Both the position numbers and the translations under genes were made by a program. Source: Festucalex cinctus (Eukaryota > Chordata > Actinopteri > Syngnathiformes > Syngnathidae). Taken from it: 64,000 nucleotides of DNA. Shown here one piece after another: positions 33,098-45,100 of this stretch. Where the stretch lies: positions 1,425,001 to 1,489,000 of the forward strand of contig NC_135426.1 in the NCBI RefSeq assembly GCF_051991245.1, given 5' to 3'. The notes under the pieces are model-generated. The model saw only the letters and a list, made by a program, of their open reading frames with translations. It was not told the DNA's origin and did no database searches. Positions within the stretch are counted from its first letter, which is position 1; every line of letters begins with the position of its first letter.

Positions 33098-33109
33098 GCC
33101 GGAACATTC
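33098..33109 (-). promoter_or_regulatory. Primer-binding site complementary to the element's own 5' end (self-priming)
   Basis: Directly after the 5' LTR the sense strand reads GAATGTTCCGGC. The LTR itself contains GCCGGAACATTC (sense, 33466-33455 in the 5' LTR), a perfect 12-nt complement located about 30 nt after the TATTTAA box, where transcription should begin. Tf1/sushi elements prime reverse transcription by folding the transcript 5' end onto such a site in place of a tRNA. No match to the usual TGG-type tRNA primer sites is present. Confidence 0.88.
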
Positions 33110-33612
33110 TGTTATGTGCCGGGAGGCAAAGCAAGGCCAGGACCCAGGATGCAGAGTGAGAGACAAAGTCCACAGTTTATTGTTCACAAAAGTATCAACA
33201 GAAAATCACCTTGCTCAGGGAAAAAGTTCTAGAAAACAAAGTAGCAACCAAAAATCACCTTGTTCAGGGATGAAGAAACACTAAAGCGCAAAGTAGCAAC
33301 ATAAAACACTAGGGACCAAAGTAGCAACATAAAGAGCCGTCTTAATAGACCGGTAGAACGAGAAACAAAAACCACTACAAGCCGGAGACCAGGGACTAGA
33401 ACACAACACGGGTGTGGCAGGAGGAGACAAGCAAACGTAGCAGGTATAGCAAGGGAATGTTCCGGCACAGAACCAAAGGAGGGGCTGGTTAAATAGGTTG
33501 TTGGCTCATCAGGCTGATGAGCCTCAGGTGTGGGAGCAGGCCTCTGCCTGCGAGGTTGGCGCCGCCTCCTGCCACACTCTGGAACTGCTAGAGAGACAAC
33601 AGAACCATCACA
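33110..33612 (-). repeat. 5' LTR (503 bp)
   Basis: Same sequence as the 3' LTR as far as compared. Its TATA-type box is at 33495-33489 and the inferred transcript start near 33466. The promoter drives leftward transcription of gag-pol, antisense to the array unit. Confidence 0.93.
33489..33495 (-). promoter_or_regulatory. TATA-type box of the retrotransposon promoter
   Basis: Sense TATTTAA, about 30 nt upstream of GCCGGAACATTC. The spacing supports a start at the very sequence that pairs with the primer-binding site. Confidence 0.7.
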
Positions 33613-33617
33613 AAAAC
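33613..33617 (+). repeat. Target site duplication AAAAC (right)
   Basis: Second copy of the 5-bp duplication; the array resumes with TCCTCTTTAACAAAGCA. Confidence 0.92.
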
Positions 33618-35198
33618 TCCTCTTTAACAAAGCATACCCGGCTGTACGTTTCACATAGAGTTACCAAAATTTGTAGAGGTATATAACAGCCCTCGAGGTA
33701 CAAAAAACTCTTTTTGAACCATATGCTAAACCTAACAGGACGTCCGCCATTTTGATTTACTTTGGAATGTGTTGCCATTTTTTTTGGCCATTTCATAGGG
33801 GTCATATTTTAACAAACTCCTCCTACAGAGTTTATCCGATCATCTTCAAACTTGGTGTGATTCATCTTAAGATGTTGAAAATGAAAAGTTAGTGAAAGTT
33901 TTTTATTTCGTCACACGCTGTTGTCGTGGCATGCACTTTTTGCAAAGGAAAAAAAATCTTATTAATGAAGCATTCCCAGTTGTACGAAGCAGCTAGAGCG
34001 ACGAAAAATTGTAGACATATGTAACAGTCCAGGATGTACAAAAAAAGTCTCTTGGTGCCATGTGCTTAACCCAACAGGAAGTCCCCCAGGGGCCGGGCAT
34101 CACATTTTGAGCTAAAAAACACCTCTTTAACGAAGCATTCCCGGTTGTACGTTTCACCTAGCGCTATGATAATTTGCAGGCATACATAAGAGCCCATGAT
34201 GTACAAAAAAAGTCTCTTGGAACCATGTGCTAAACCAAACAGGAAGTCTGCCATTTTGATTTATGATGGGATTTGTTGCCATTTTTTGTGGCCTTTTTCA
34301 GGGGTCATATTTTAACGAACCCCTCCTACAAAATTTATCCGACTGTCTTCAAACTTGGTGTGTTTCATCTTAAGATGTTTAAGATGCAAAGTAATCGAAA
34401 GTTTTTTATTTTGTAACACGCTGTTGCCATAGCAATGCATTGTTTGTCAAGTGCTGCTTTTTTTTTTTTTATACACGGAAAACTCATGAAACTTTGCAAA
34501 CACATCAGACTTGTCATGAACATGAATTTTCAGAGATTTATTGTGCAATTTGCAATAAATAGCGCCCTCTAGACATTTTTATGAAGCATTTCCGATTGTA
34601 TGATTATGCTAGACCTACAAAAAAGTATGTAGCAGCCATTTGCCAAACCAAAGAGGAAGTCCGCTATTTTGATTTTATTTTGGGAATTATACATCATTTT
34701 TGGCCTTTTTCATTAAACTTTGCACAGACAAGGCATGGAAAAAACTAACATTTTAAATGGTCCTTGTTCCATGTAACAGTACCCCAACGTGCCAGTACCC
34801 TGACGTTCAAGTAACCCAACGTTGTGCTCAATAGCGCCCTCTATGCATTTTTATGGAGCATTTCCAATTGTATGATTCAAGCGATACACAACTAAAGATG
34901 ACTTGACCTAGATTTGTGAAAACTGGGAGGCATACCTATTAGCTTAAGACCTACAAAAAAGTATTCTGTAGCCGTATGCTAAACCTAAAAGGAAGTCCGC
35001 CATTTTGAATTTATTTTGGGAATTGCACACCATATTTTGCGTTTTGATTAAACTTTGCACACACAAGGCTTGTCAAAAACATTTTAGATGGTCCTTGTCC
35101 TATTTGACAGTACCCCAACGTGCCAGTACCCCGACGTGCAAGTACCCCAACGTGGCCCGGGTTGCGAGGGCCCTTTATAGCTGCTCGCAGCTCTAGTT

Positions 35199-35262
35199 AG
35201 GGCCCGAGCAGCGGCGGCGGCGGTGCCGCTGCGAGGCCCTATTGTTTTTGTAGGAATTCTTC
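35199..35262 (+). repeat. Single class B 5' module, directly abutting a CTAG end
   Basis: The junction CTCTAG-TT-AGGGCCCGAG (35191-35208) joins one unit's 3' end to the next unit's 5' palindrome with only TT between. The B palindrome has CGG triplets and ends ATTGTTTTTGTAGG. Confidence 0.9.
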
Positions 35263-35293
35263 TTATTATTATTATTCTTATTATTATTCTTCT

Positions 35294-37883
35294 CCGCAAA
35301 CAATCGCATTTTTGAGACGCTAAACGTGAACGAAAACTCACCAAACTTTACACGCACATCAGGCCTGGCGAAAAATTTGATATTTTAAAGTCGCCATACA
35401 TGATAACAGAAAAATGGCTCCATAGCGCCACCTACATAGGTTAAACGGATCCCTGTCCCGCTACGATTGTCCTATGGCGACGAAAATTGTGTGGCACCCG
35501 TAGCACATCCAGATGAACAAAAACCTCTTTGATGTGTGTACCCTAAAATAGACAGAAAGTGAGGTATGATCATCTGACTGTCCAATTTTGGCCCAGTTTT
35601 GCACATTTACAGGGGTCATACTTTTGCCCGCTTCTCCTACACGGTTAACCCGATTAACTTCAAACTTGGGATGGACCATCTCAACACCTGGGACAACATC
35701 ATTGTAAAAAATCTAAAGTTTTTGATATACTATATGACGGCGGCGACGCATCAAATTTAGAGTTTAAAAATTCTTACTTCACGAAGCATTGCCGGTTGTA
35801 CGTTTAATCTAGAGCTACGAAAATTGGTACACATATGTAACAGACTATGACCTACAAAAAACTCTTTTTGAACCATATGCTAAACCTCACAGGAAGTCCG
35901 CCATTTTGATTTATTTTGGAACGTGTTGCCATTTTTTTGGCCATTTCATTGGGGTCTTATTTTAACGAACTCCTCCTACAGTGTTTATCCGATCATCTTC
36001 AAACTTGGTGTGATTCATCTTAAGATGTTGAAGATGAAAAGTTATTGAAAGCTTTGTATTTCGTCGCACGCTGTTGTCATGGCATGCACTGTTTGCAAAG
36101 GAAAAAAAATATCCTTAAAGAAGCATTCCAACTTGTACGAAGCAGCGAGAGCTACGAAAATTTGTAGACATACGTAACAGCCCAAGATGTACAAAAAAGT
36201 CTCTTGGTGCCCTGTGCTAAACCCAACAGGAAGTCCCCCAGGGGCCGGGCATCACATTTTGAGCTAAAAAACTCCTCTTTAACAAAGCATACCCGGCTGT
36301 ACGTTTCACCTAGAGTTACCAAAATTTGTAGAGGTATATAACAGCCCTCGAGGTACAAAAAACTCTTTTTGAACCATATGCTAAACCTAACAGGACGTCC
36401 GCCATTTTGATTTACTTTGGAATGTGTTGCCATTTTTTGGGCCATTTCATAGGGGTCATATTTTAACGAACTCCTCCTACAGAGTTTATCCGATCATCTT
36501 CAAACTTGGTGTACCTCATCTTAAGATGTTGAGGATGAAAACTTATTGAAAGCTCTTTATTTCTTCGCACGCTGTTGTCGTGGCATGCACTTTTTGCAAA
36601 GGAAAAAAATCCTTCTTAATGAAGCATTCCCAGTTGTACGAAGTAGCTAGAGCTACAAAAATTTGTAGACATTTGTAACAGCCCACAATGTACAAAAAAG
36701 TCTCTTGGTGCCATGTGCTAAACCCAACAGGAAGTCCCCCAGGGGCCGGGCATCACATTTTGAGCTAGAAAACTCCTCTTTAACGAAGCATTCCCGGTTG
36801 TACGTTTCACCTAGCGCGATGATAATTTGCAGGCATACATAAGAGCCCACGATGTACAAAAAAGTCTCTTGGAACCATGTGCTAAACCAAACAGGAAGTC
36901 TGCCATTTTGATTTACGATGGGATTTGTTGCCATTTTTTGTGGCCTTTTTCAGGGGTCATATTTTAACGAACTCCTCGTACAAAGTTCATCCGACCGTCT
37001 TCAAACTTGGTGTGTTTCATCTTAAGATGTTTAAGATGCAAAGTTATCGAAAGTTTTTTATTTTGTCGCACGCTGCTGCTATAGCGATGCATTGTTTGCC
37101 AAGTAAAGTGCTGCTTTGTTTTTTTATCTATACATGTGTGAAAACTCATGAAACTTTGCAAACACATCAGACTTGTCATGAACATGAATTTTTAGAGATT
37201 TATTGTGCAATTTGCAATAAATAGCGCCCTCTAGACATTTTTATGAAGTATTTCCGATTGTATGATTCTGCTAGATTTGTGAAAATTAGGACAGACCCCT
37301 ATCAGCCTAATACCTACAAAAAAGTATGATGTAGCCATTTGCCAAACCAAAGAGGAAGTCCGCTATTTTGATTTTATTTTGGGAATTATACATCATTTTT
37401 GGCCTCTTTCATTAAACTTTGCACAGACAAGGCATGGAAAAAACTAACATTTTAAATGGTCCTTGTTCCATGTAACAGTACCCCAACGTGCCAGTACCTT
37501 GACGTGCAAGTAACCCAACGTTGTGCTCAATAGCGCCCTCCATGCATTTTTATGGAGCATTTCCAATTGTATGATTCAAGCGATACACAACTAAAGATGA
37601 CTTGACCTAGATTTGTGAAAACTGGGAGGCATACCTATTAGCTTAAGACCTACAAAAAGTATTCTGTAGCCGTATGCTAAACCTAAAAGGAAGTCCGCCA
37701 TTTTGAATTTATTTTGGGAATTGCACACCATCTTTGGCCTTTTGCACTCACAAAGCTTGTCAAAAACATTTTAGATGGTCCTTGTCCGATTTGACAGTAC
37801 CCCAACGTGCCAGTACCCCGACGTGCAAGTACCCCAACGTGGCCCAGGTTGCGAGGGCCCTTTATAGCTGCTCGCAGCTCTAG
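35294..37883 (+). repeat. Array unit 6 (2.59 kb), complete 3' end
   Basis: Matches unit 12 at an offset of 16,188 bp over most of its length, including the distinctive GAGGTATGATCATCTGACTG segment. It closes with a three-copy GTACCCC minisatellite and CTAG. Confidence 0.85.
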
Positions 37884-37924
37884 TTATTATTCTTCTTCTT
37901 CTTTTTCTTTGTTATTATTCTTTT

Positions 37925-39838
37925 CCGCAAACAACCACATTTTTGAGGCACTAAACATGAACGAAAACTCACCAAACTTTACACGGAGATCGGGCCTGGC
38001 GAAAAATTTGATATTTTAAAGTCGCCATACATGATACATGAAAAATGGCTCTGTAGCGCCACCTACATAGGTTTAACGGATCCCTGTCCCGCTACGATTG
38101 TCCTATGGGTACGAAAATTGTGTGGCACCTGTAGCACATCCAGATGAACAAAAACCTCTTTGATATGTGTACCCTAAAATAGACAGGAAGTGAGGTATGA
38201 GTATTTGAATGTCCAATTTTGGCCCATTTTTGCACATTTACAGGGGTCATACTTTTGCCCGCTTCTCCTACACGGTTAACCCGATTGACTTCAAACTTGG
38301 GCTGTACCATCTCAACACCTGGGACAACATCATGGTAAAAAATCTAAAGTTTTTGACATACTATATGACGGTGGCGGGGCATCAAATTTACAGTTTCAAA
38401 ATTCTTACTTAACAAAGCATTGCCGTGGTACGTTTAATTGAGAGCCACGAAAATTGGTACACATATGTAACAGACTATGATCTACAAAAAACTCTTTTTG
38501 AACCATATGCTAAACCTAACAGGAAGTCCGCCAGAGGCGAGGCATCAAATTTTGTGTTTCAAAATTCGTATTTAATGAAGCATTCCCGGCTGTACATTTC
38601 ACCTAGAGTTACCAACATTTGAAGACATATGTAACAGCCCTCAAGGTACAAAAAACTCTTTTTGAACCATATGCTAAACCGAACAGGAAGTCCGCCATTT
38701 TGATTTACTTTGGAACGTGTTGCCATTTTTTGGGCCATTTCATAGGGGTCTTATTTTAACGAACTCCTCCTACAGAGTTTATCCGATCATCTCCAAACTT
38801 GGTGTGATTCATCTTAAAATGTTGAAGATGAAAAGTTATTGAAAGCTTTTTATTTCGTCGCACGCTATTGCCGTGGCATGCACAGTTTGCAAAGGAAAAA
38901 ATTCCCTCTTAATGAAGCATTCACAGTTGTACGAAGCAGCTCGAGCTACGAAAATTTGGAGACAAATTTAACAGCCCACAATGTACAAAAAAGTCTCTTG
39001 GTGCCATGTGCTAAACCCAACAGGAAGTCCCGTAAGGGCCGGTCATCACATTTTGAGGTAAAAAACTCCTCTTTAACGAAGCATTCCCGGTTGTACGTTT
39101 CACCTAGCGCTATGATAATTTAGAGGCATACATAAGAGCCCACGATGTACAAAATAGTCTCTTGGAACCATCTTCCAAAACAAACAGGAAGTCCGCCATT
39201 TTGATTTACGTTGGGATTTGTAGCCATTTTTTGTGGCCTTTTTTAGGGGTCATATTTTAACGAATTCCTCCTACAAAATTTATCCGACTGTCTTCAAACT
39301 TGGTGTGCTTCATCTTAAGATGTTTAAGATACAAAGTTATCGAAAGTTATTTATTTTGTCCCACACCGTTTCATGGCGATGCATTGTTTGCCAAGTAAAA
39401 TGCTGCTTTTTTTTTGGTCTAAACATGTGCAAAAACTCATGAAACTTTACACACACATCAGGCTTGTCATAAGCATGAATATTTTAGAGATTTCTTATTA
39501 AATTTGCAATAAATGCTTCAATAGCGCCCTCTAGACATTTTTATGAAGTCTTTCCGATTATATGATTCAGCTAGATGTGTGAATATTGGCAGGCATGCCT
39601 AATATATTCAAAAAGTATTCTATATAGCCATGTGCCAATCCATTTTGATTTTATTTTGTTAATTGTGCATCATTTTTGGCCTTTCCATGAAACTTTACAA
39701 ACACAAAGCATGGCAAAAACGTTTAAAATTTAGATGGTTTCCTATTTGACAGTACCCCAGCATGCCAGTACCCCGACGTGCAAATACCCCAACGTGGCCC
39801 GGGTTGCGAGGGCCCTTTATAGCTGCTCGCAGCTCTAG
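37925..39838 (+). repeat. Array unit 7 (1.91 kb), internally deleted, complete 3' end
   Basis: Starts CCGCAAACAACCACA like units 2, 8 and 13. It is short because several internal subrepeats are missing, but it retains the terminal minisatellite and CTAG. Confidence 0.85.
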
Positions 39839-39882
39839 TTCTTCTTCTTCTTCTTCTTCTTTTTCTTTGTTATTATTCTTTT

Positions 39883-42149
39883 CCGCAAACAACCACATTT
39901 TTGAGGCACTAAACATGAACGAAAACTCACCAAACTTTGCACGCAGATCGGGCCTGGCGAAAAATTTGATATTTTAAAGTCGCCATACATGATAACAGAA
40001 AAATGGCTCTGTAGCGCCACCTACATAGGTTTAACGGATCCCTGTCCCGCTACGATTGTCCTATGGCTACGAAAATTGTGTGGCACCTGTAGCACATCCA
40101 GATGAACAAAAACCTCTTTGATATGTGTACCCTAAAATAGACAGGAAGTGAGGTATGAGTATTTGAATGTCCAATTTTGGCCCATTTTTGCACATTTACA
40201 GGGGTCATACTTTTGCCCGCTTCTCCTACATGGTTAACCCGATTGACTTCAGACTTGGGCTGTACCATCTCAACACCTGGGACAACATCATGGTAAAAAA
40301 TCTAAAGTTTTTGACATACTATATGACGGTGGCGGGGCATCAAATTTACAGTTTCAAAATTCTTACTTAACTAAGCATTGCCGGTGGTACGTTTAATTGA
40401 GAGCCACGAAAATTGGTACACATATGTAACAGACTATGATCTACAAAAAAGCCTGTTGGTGCCATATGCTAAACCTAACAGGAAGTCCGCCAGAGGCGAG
40501 GCATCAAATTTTGTGTTTCAAAATTCTTATTTAATGAAGCATTCCCGGCTGTACATTTCACCTAGAGTTACCAACATTTGAAGACATATGTAACAGCCCT
40601 CAAGGTACAAAAAACTCTTTTTGAAAGACATTTCCATCTACATTTCCATCTACAAAGTCATACAAGGTAAGCACTCTATAAATTCTGCAATCACTACACT
40701 TCTATTCCTAAATTATCACTTCAAATACCAACAATGGTTAATACAGCTACAAATTTCTTGTATGTTTATGAAGTATGATACTGTATTTATTTCTACTCCT
40801 TTGCTTTTCTACAGAACATGAACAAATCACCAAGCAAATTCTCTTTGACAAAAAACTCTTTTTGAACCATATGCTAAACCGAACAGGAAGTCCGCCATTT
40901 TGATTTACTTTGGAACGTGTTGCCATTTTTTGGGCCATTTCATAGGGGTCTTATTTTAACGAACTCCTCCTACAGAGTTTATCCGATCATCTCCAAACTT
41001 GGTGTGATTCATCTTAAAATGTTGAAGATGAAAAGTTATTGAAAGCTTTTTATTTCGTCGCACGCTGTTGCCGTGGCATGCACAGATTGCGAAGGAAAAA
41101 ATTCCCTCTTAATGAAGCATTCCCAGTTGTACGAAGCAGCTAGAGCTACGAAAATTTGGAGACAAATTTAACAGCCCACGATGTACAAAAAAGTCTCTTG
41201 GTGCCATGTGCTAAACCCAACAGGAAGTCCCGTAGGGGCCGGTCATCACATTTTGAGGTAAAAAACTCTTCTTTAACGAAGCATTCCCGGTTGTACGTTT
41301 CACCTAGCGCTATGATAATTTAGAGGCATACATAAGAGCCCACGATGTACAAAAAGGTCTCTTGGAACCATCTGCTAAACCAAACAGGAAGTCCGCCATT
41401 TTGATTTACGTTGGGATTTGTAGCCATTTTTTGTGGCCTTTTTTAGGGGTCATATTTTAACGAACTCCTCCTACAAAATTTATCCGACTGTCTTCAAACT
41501 TGGTGTGCTTCATCTTAAACTTGGTGTGTTTCATCTTAAGATGTTTAAGATGCAAAGTTATCGAAAGTTTTTTATTTTGTCGCACGCTGCTGCTATAGCG
41601 ATGCATTGTTTGCCAAGTAAAGTGCTGCTTTGTTTTTTTATCTATACATGTGTGAAAACTCATGAAACTTTGCAAACACATCAGACTTGTCATGAACATG
41701 AATTTTTAGAGATTTATTGTGCAATTTGCAATAAATAGCGCCCTCTAGACATTTTTATGAAGTATTTCCGATTGTATGATTCTGCTAGATTTGTGAAAAT
41801 TAGGACAGACCCCTATCAGCCTAATACCTACAAAAAAGTATTATGTAGCCATTTGCCAAACCAAAGAGGAAGTCCGCTATTTTGATTTTATTTTGGGAAT
41901 TATACATCATTTTTGGCCTCTTTCATTAAACTTTGCACAGACAAGGCATGGAAAAAACTAACATTTTAAATGGTCCTTGTTCCATGTAACAGTACCCCAA
42001 CGTGCCAGTACCCTGACCTGCAAGTAACCCAACGTTGTCCTCAATAGCGCCCTCTATGCATTTTTATGGAGCATTTCCAATTGTATGATTCAAGCGATAC
42101 ACAACTAAAGATGACTTGACCTAGATTTGTGAAAACTGGGAGGCATACC
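39883..42149 (+). repeat. Array unit 8 (2.27 kb), chimeric, lacks its 3' end
   Basis: Contains the short foreign insert at 40625-40848 and a slipped junction near 41500-41535 where AACTTGGTGTG is doubled. At about 42149 (GGGAGGCATACC joined to AATTTTGGCCC) it jumps into the leader region of the next unit, skipping the terminal minisatellite, CTAG and a body start. Confidence 0.82.
40625..40848 (+). pseudogene. Foreign insert, short copy, with candidate exon-intron-exon
   Basis: A 224-bp non-array segment between two copies of the array text AAAAAACTCTTTTTGA. It repeats the right part of the insert at 43401-43803. A candidate intron at 40667-40814 (148 bp) has donor CAAG/GTAAGC and acceptor GCTTTTCTACAG/AAC. 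At its left edge the 12-bp text CATTTCCATCTA is doubled. It is probably a recombination-derived, truncated copy of the longer insert. Confidence 0.5.
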
Positions 42150-45100
42150 AATTTTGGCCCATTTTTGCACATTTACAGGGGTCATACTTTTGCCCGCTTC
42201 TCCTACACGGTTAACCCGATTGACTTCAAACTTGGGCTGTACCATCTCAACACCTGGGACAACATCATGGTAAAAAATCTAAAGTTTTTGACATACTATA
42301 TGACGGTGGCGGGGCATCAAATTTACAGTTTCAAAATTCTTACTTAACGAAGCATTGCCGGTGGTACGTTTAATCTAGAGCTACGAAAATTAGTACACAT
42401 ATGTAACAGACTATGATCTACAAAAAAGCCTGTTGGTGCCATATGCTAAACCTAACAGGAAGTCCGCCAGAGGCGAGGCATCAAATTTTGTGTTTCAAAA
42501 TTCTAACTTAATGAAGCATTCCCGGCTGTACATTTCACCTAGAGTTACCAATATTTGAAGACATATGTAACAGCCCTCAAGGTACAAAAAACTCTTTTTG
42601 AACCATATGCTAAACCGAACAGGAAGTCCGCCATTTTGATTTACTTTGGAACGTGTTGCCATTTTTTGGGCCATTTCATAGGGGTCTTATTTTAACGAAC
42701 TCCTCCTACAGAGTTTATCCGATCATCTCCAAACTTGGTGTGATTCATCTTAAGATGTTGAAGATGAAAAGTTATTGAAAGCTTTTTATTTTGTCGCACG
42801 CTGTTGCCGTGGCATGCACAGTTTGCAAAGGAAAAAATTCCTTCTTAATGAAGCATTCCCAGTTGTACGAAGCAGCTAGAGCTACGAAAATTTGGAGACA
42901 AATGTAACAGCCCACGATGTACAAAAAAGTCTCTTGGAACCATGTGCTAAACCAAACAGGAAGTCCGCCATTTTGATTTATGATGGGATTTGTAGCCTTT
43001 TTTTGTGGCCTTTTTTAGGGGTCATATTTTAACTCCTCCTACAAAATTCATCCGACCGTGTTCAAACTTGGTGTGTTTCATCTTAAGATGTTTAAGATGC
43101 AAATTTATCGAAAGTTTTTTATTTTGTCGCACGCTGCTGCTATAGCGATGCATTGGTTGCCAAGTAAAGTGCTGCTTTGTTTTTTTTTATCTATACATGT
43201 GTGAAAACTCGTGAAACTTTGCACACACATCAGACTTGTCATTAACATGAATTTTTAGAGATTTCTTGTGCAATTTGCAATAAATCGCACCCTCTATACA
43301 TTTTTTATGGAGCATTTCCGATTGGATGATTCAAGCGCGAAATAACTAAAGATGACTTGACTTGACCTAGATTTGTGAAAACTCAGAGGCATACCTATTA
43401 TATTATTATTATTTTTTGTACCTTACAAGATTATCTCTTGTGCCACATTAAACCCCTTTGCAGGCCTGAGCCAAACCACGGTCCATACATTTGATACCAC
43501 TGCTTTATTTCAATGGTCAAGTACTTCATAACCACACCTACTTATGCTTGTCCTTGCATATATAGTAGACAACAAAGAGCTCTTTCAACAAAAGACATTT
43601 CCATCTACAAAGTCATACAAGGTAAGCACTCTATAAATTCTGCAATCACTACACTTCTATTCCTAAATTATCACTTCAAATACCAACAATGGTTAATACA
43701 GCTACAAATTTCTTGTATGTTTATGAAGTATGATACTGTATTTATTTCTACTCCTTTGCTTTTCTACAGAACATGAACAAATCACCAAGCAAATTCTCTT
43801 TGACAAAAAACTCTTTTTGAACCATATGCTAAACCTAACAGGAAGTCCACCATTTTGATTTATTTTGGAACGTGTTGCCATTTTTTTGGCCATTTCATTG
43901 GGGCCTTATTTTAACGAACTCCTCCTACAGTGTTTATCCGATCATCTTCAAACTTGGTGTGATTCATCTTAAGATGTTGAAGATGAAAAGTTATTGAAAG
44001 CTTTGTATTTCGTCGCACGCTGTTGTCATGGCATGCACTGTTTGCAAAGGAAAAAAAATATCCTTAAAGAAGCATTGCCAGTTGTACGAAGCAGCTAGAG
44101 CTACGAAAATTTGTAGACATATGTAACAGCCCAAGATGTACAAAAAAGTCTCTTGGTGCCCTGTGCTAAACCCAACAGGAAGTCCCCCAGGGGCCGGGCA
44201 TCACATTTTGAGCTAAAAAAAAACTCCTCTTTAACAAAGCATACCCGGCTGTACGTTTCACCTAGAGTTACCAAAATTTGTAGAGGTATACAACAGCCCT
44301 CGAGGTACAAAAAACTCTTTTTGAACCATATGCTAAACCTAACAGGACGTCCGCCATTTTGATTTACTTTGGAATGTGTTGCCATTTTTTTTGGCCATTT
44401 CATAGGGGTCATATTTTAACAAACTCCTCCTACAGAGTTTATCCGATCATCTTCAAACTTGGTGTGATTCATCTTAAGATGTTGAAAATGAAAAGTTATT
44501 GAAAGTTTTTTATTTCGTCACACGCTGTTATCGTGGCATGCACTTTTTGCAAAGGAAAAAAATCCTTCTTAATGAAGCATTCCCAGTTGTACGAAGCAGC
44601 TAGAGCGACGAAAAATTGTAGACATATGTAACAGCCCAGGATGTACAAAAATGTCTCTTGGTGCCATGTGCTAAACGCAACAGGAAGTCCCCCAGGGGCC
44701 GGGCATCACATTTTGAGCTAAAAAAAACTCCTCTTTAACGAAGCATTCCCGGTTGTACGTTTCACCTAGCGCTATGATAATTTGCAGGCATACATAAGAG
44801 CCCACGATGTACAAAAAAGTCTCTTGGAACCATGTGCTAAACCAAACAGGAAGTCCGGCATTTTGATTTAGGCCTTTTTTAGGGGTCACATTTTAACGAA
44901 CTCCTACGAAATTTATCCGACTGTCTTCCAACTTGGTGTGTTTCATCTTAAGATGTTTAAGATGCAAAGTTATCGAAAGTTTTTTTTATTTTGTCGCAAG
45001 CCGTTGCCATAGCGATGCATTATTTGCCAAGTAAAATAATGCTTTTTTTTTTTTTTTGTCTAAATGAGCGAAAACTCATGGAACTTTACACACACATCAG

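Larger units (their letters stand above)
28234..33612 (-). mobile_element. Full-length Ty3-type chromovirus retrotransposon (sushi/Tf1-like), apparently intact
   Basis: A 5379-bp element on the minus strand: 5' LTR (33110-33612), self-complementary primer site, gag, pol, G-run, 3' LTR (28234-28736). Both LTRs are 503 bp with TG...CA ends and no difference seen by eye, and the element has 5-bp AAAAC duplications. Pol has protease, RT, RNase H, integrase and a C-terminal chromodomain, and gag has one CCHC knuckle. This layout plus the self-priming site places it in the Tf1/sushi group of chromoviruses, known from fungi and fish. There is no env-like frame. Intact frames and identical LTRs argue for very recent insertion, younger than the array unit it interrupts. 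It is GC-richer than the AT-rich array. Confidence 0.95.
27255..35196 (+). repeat. Array unit 5, split by a retrotransposon
   Basis: Unit sequence lies at 27255-28233 and 33613-35196. Without the 5379-bp element and one 5-bp duplication it is 2558 bp, practically the same length as unit 10 (2557 bp), which it closely resembles. Unit 10 therefore preserves the empty site near 46995. The unit closes with CTCTAG at 35191-35196. Confidence 0.88.
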
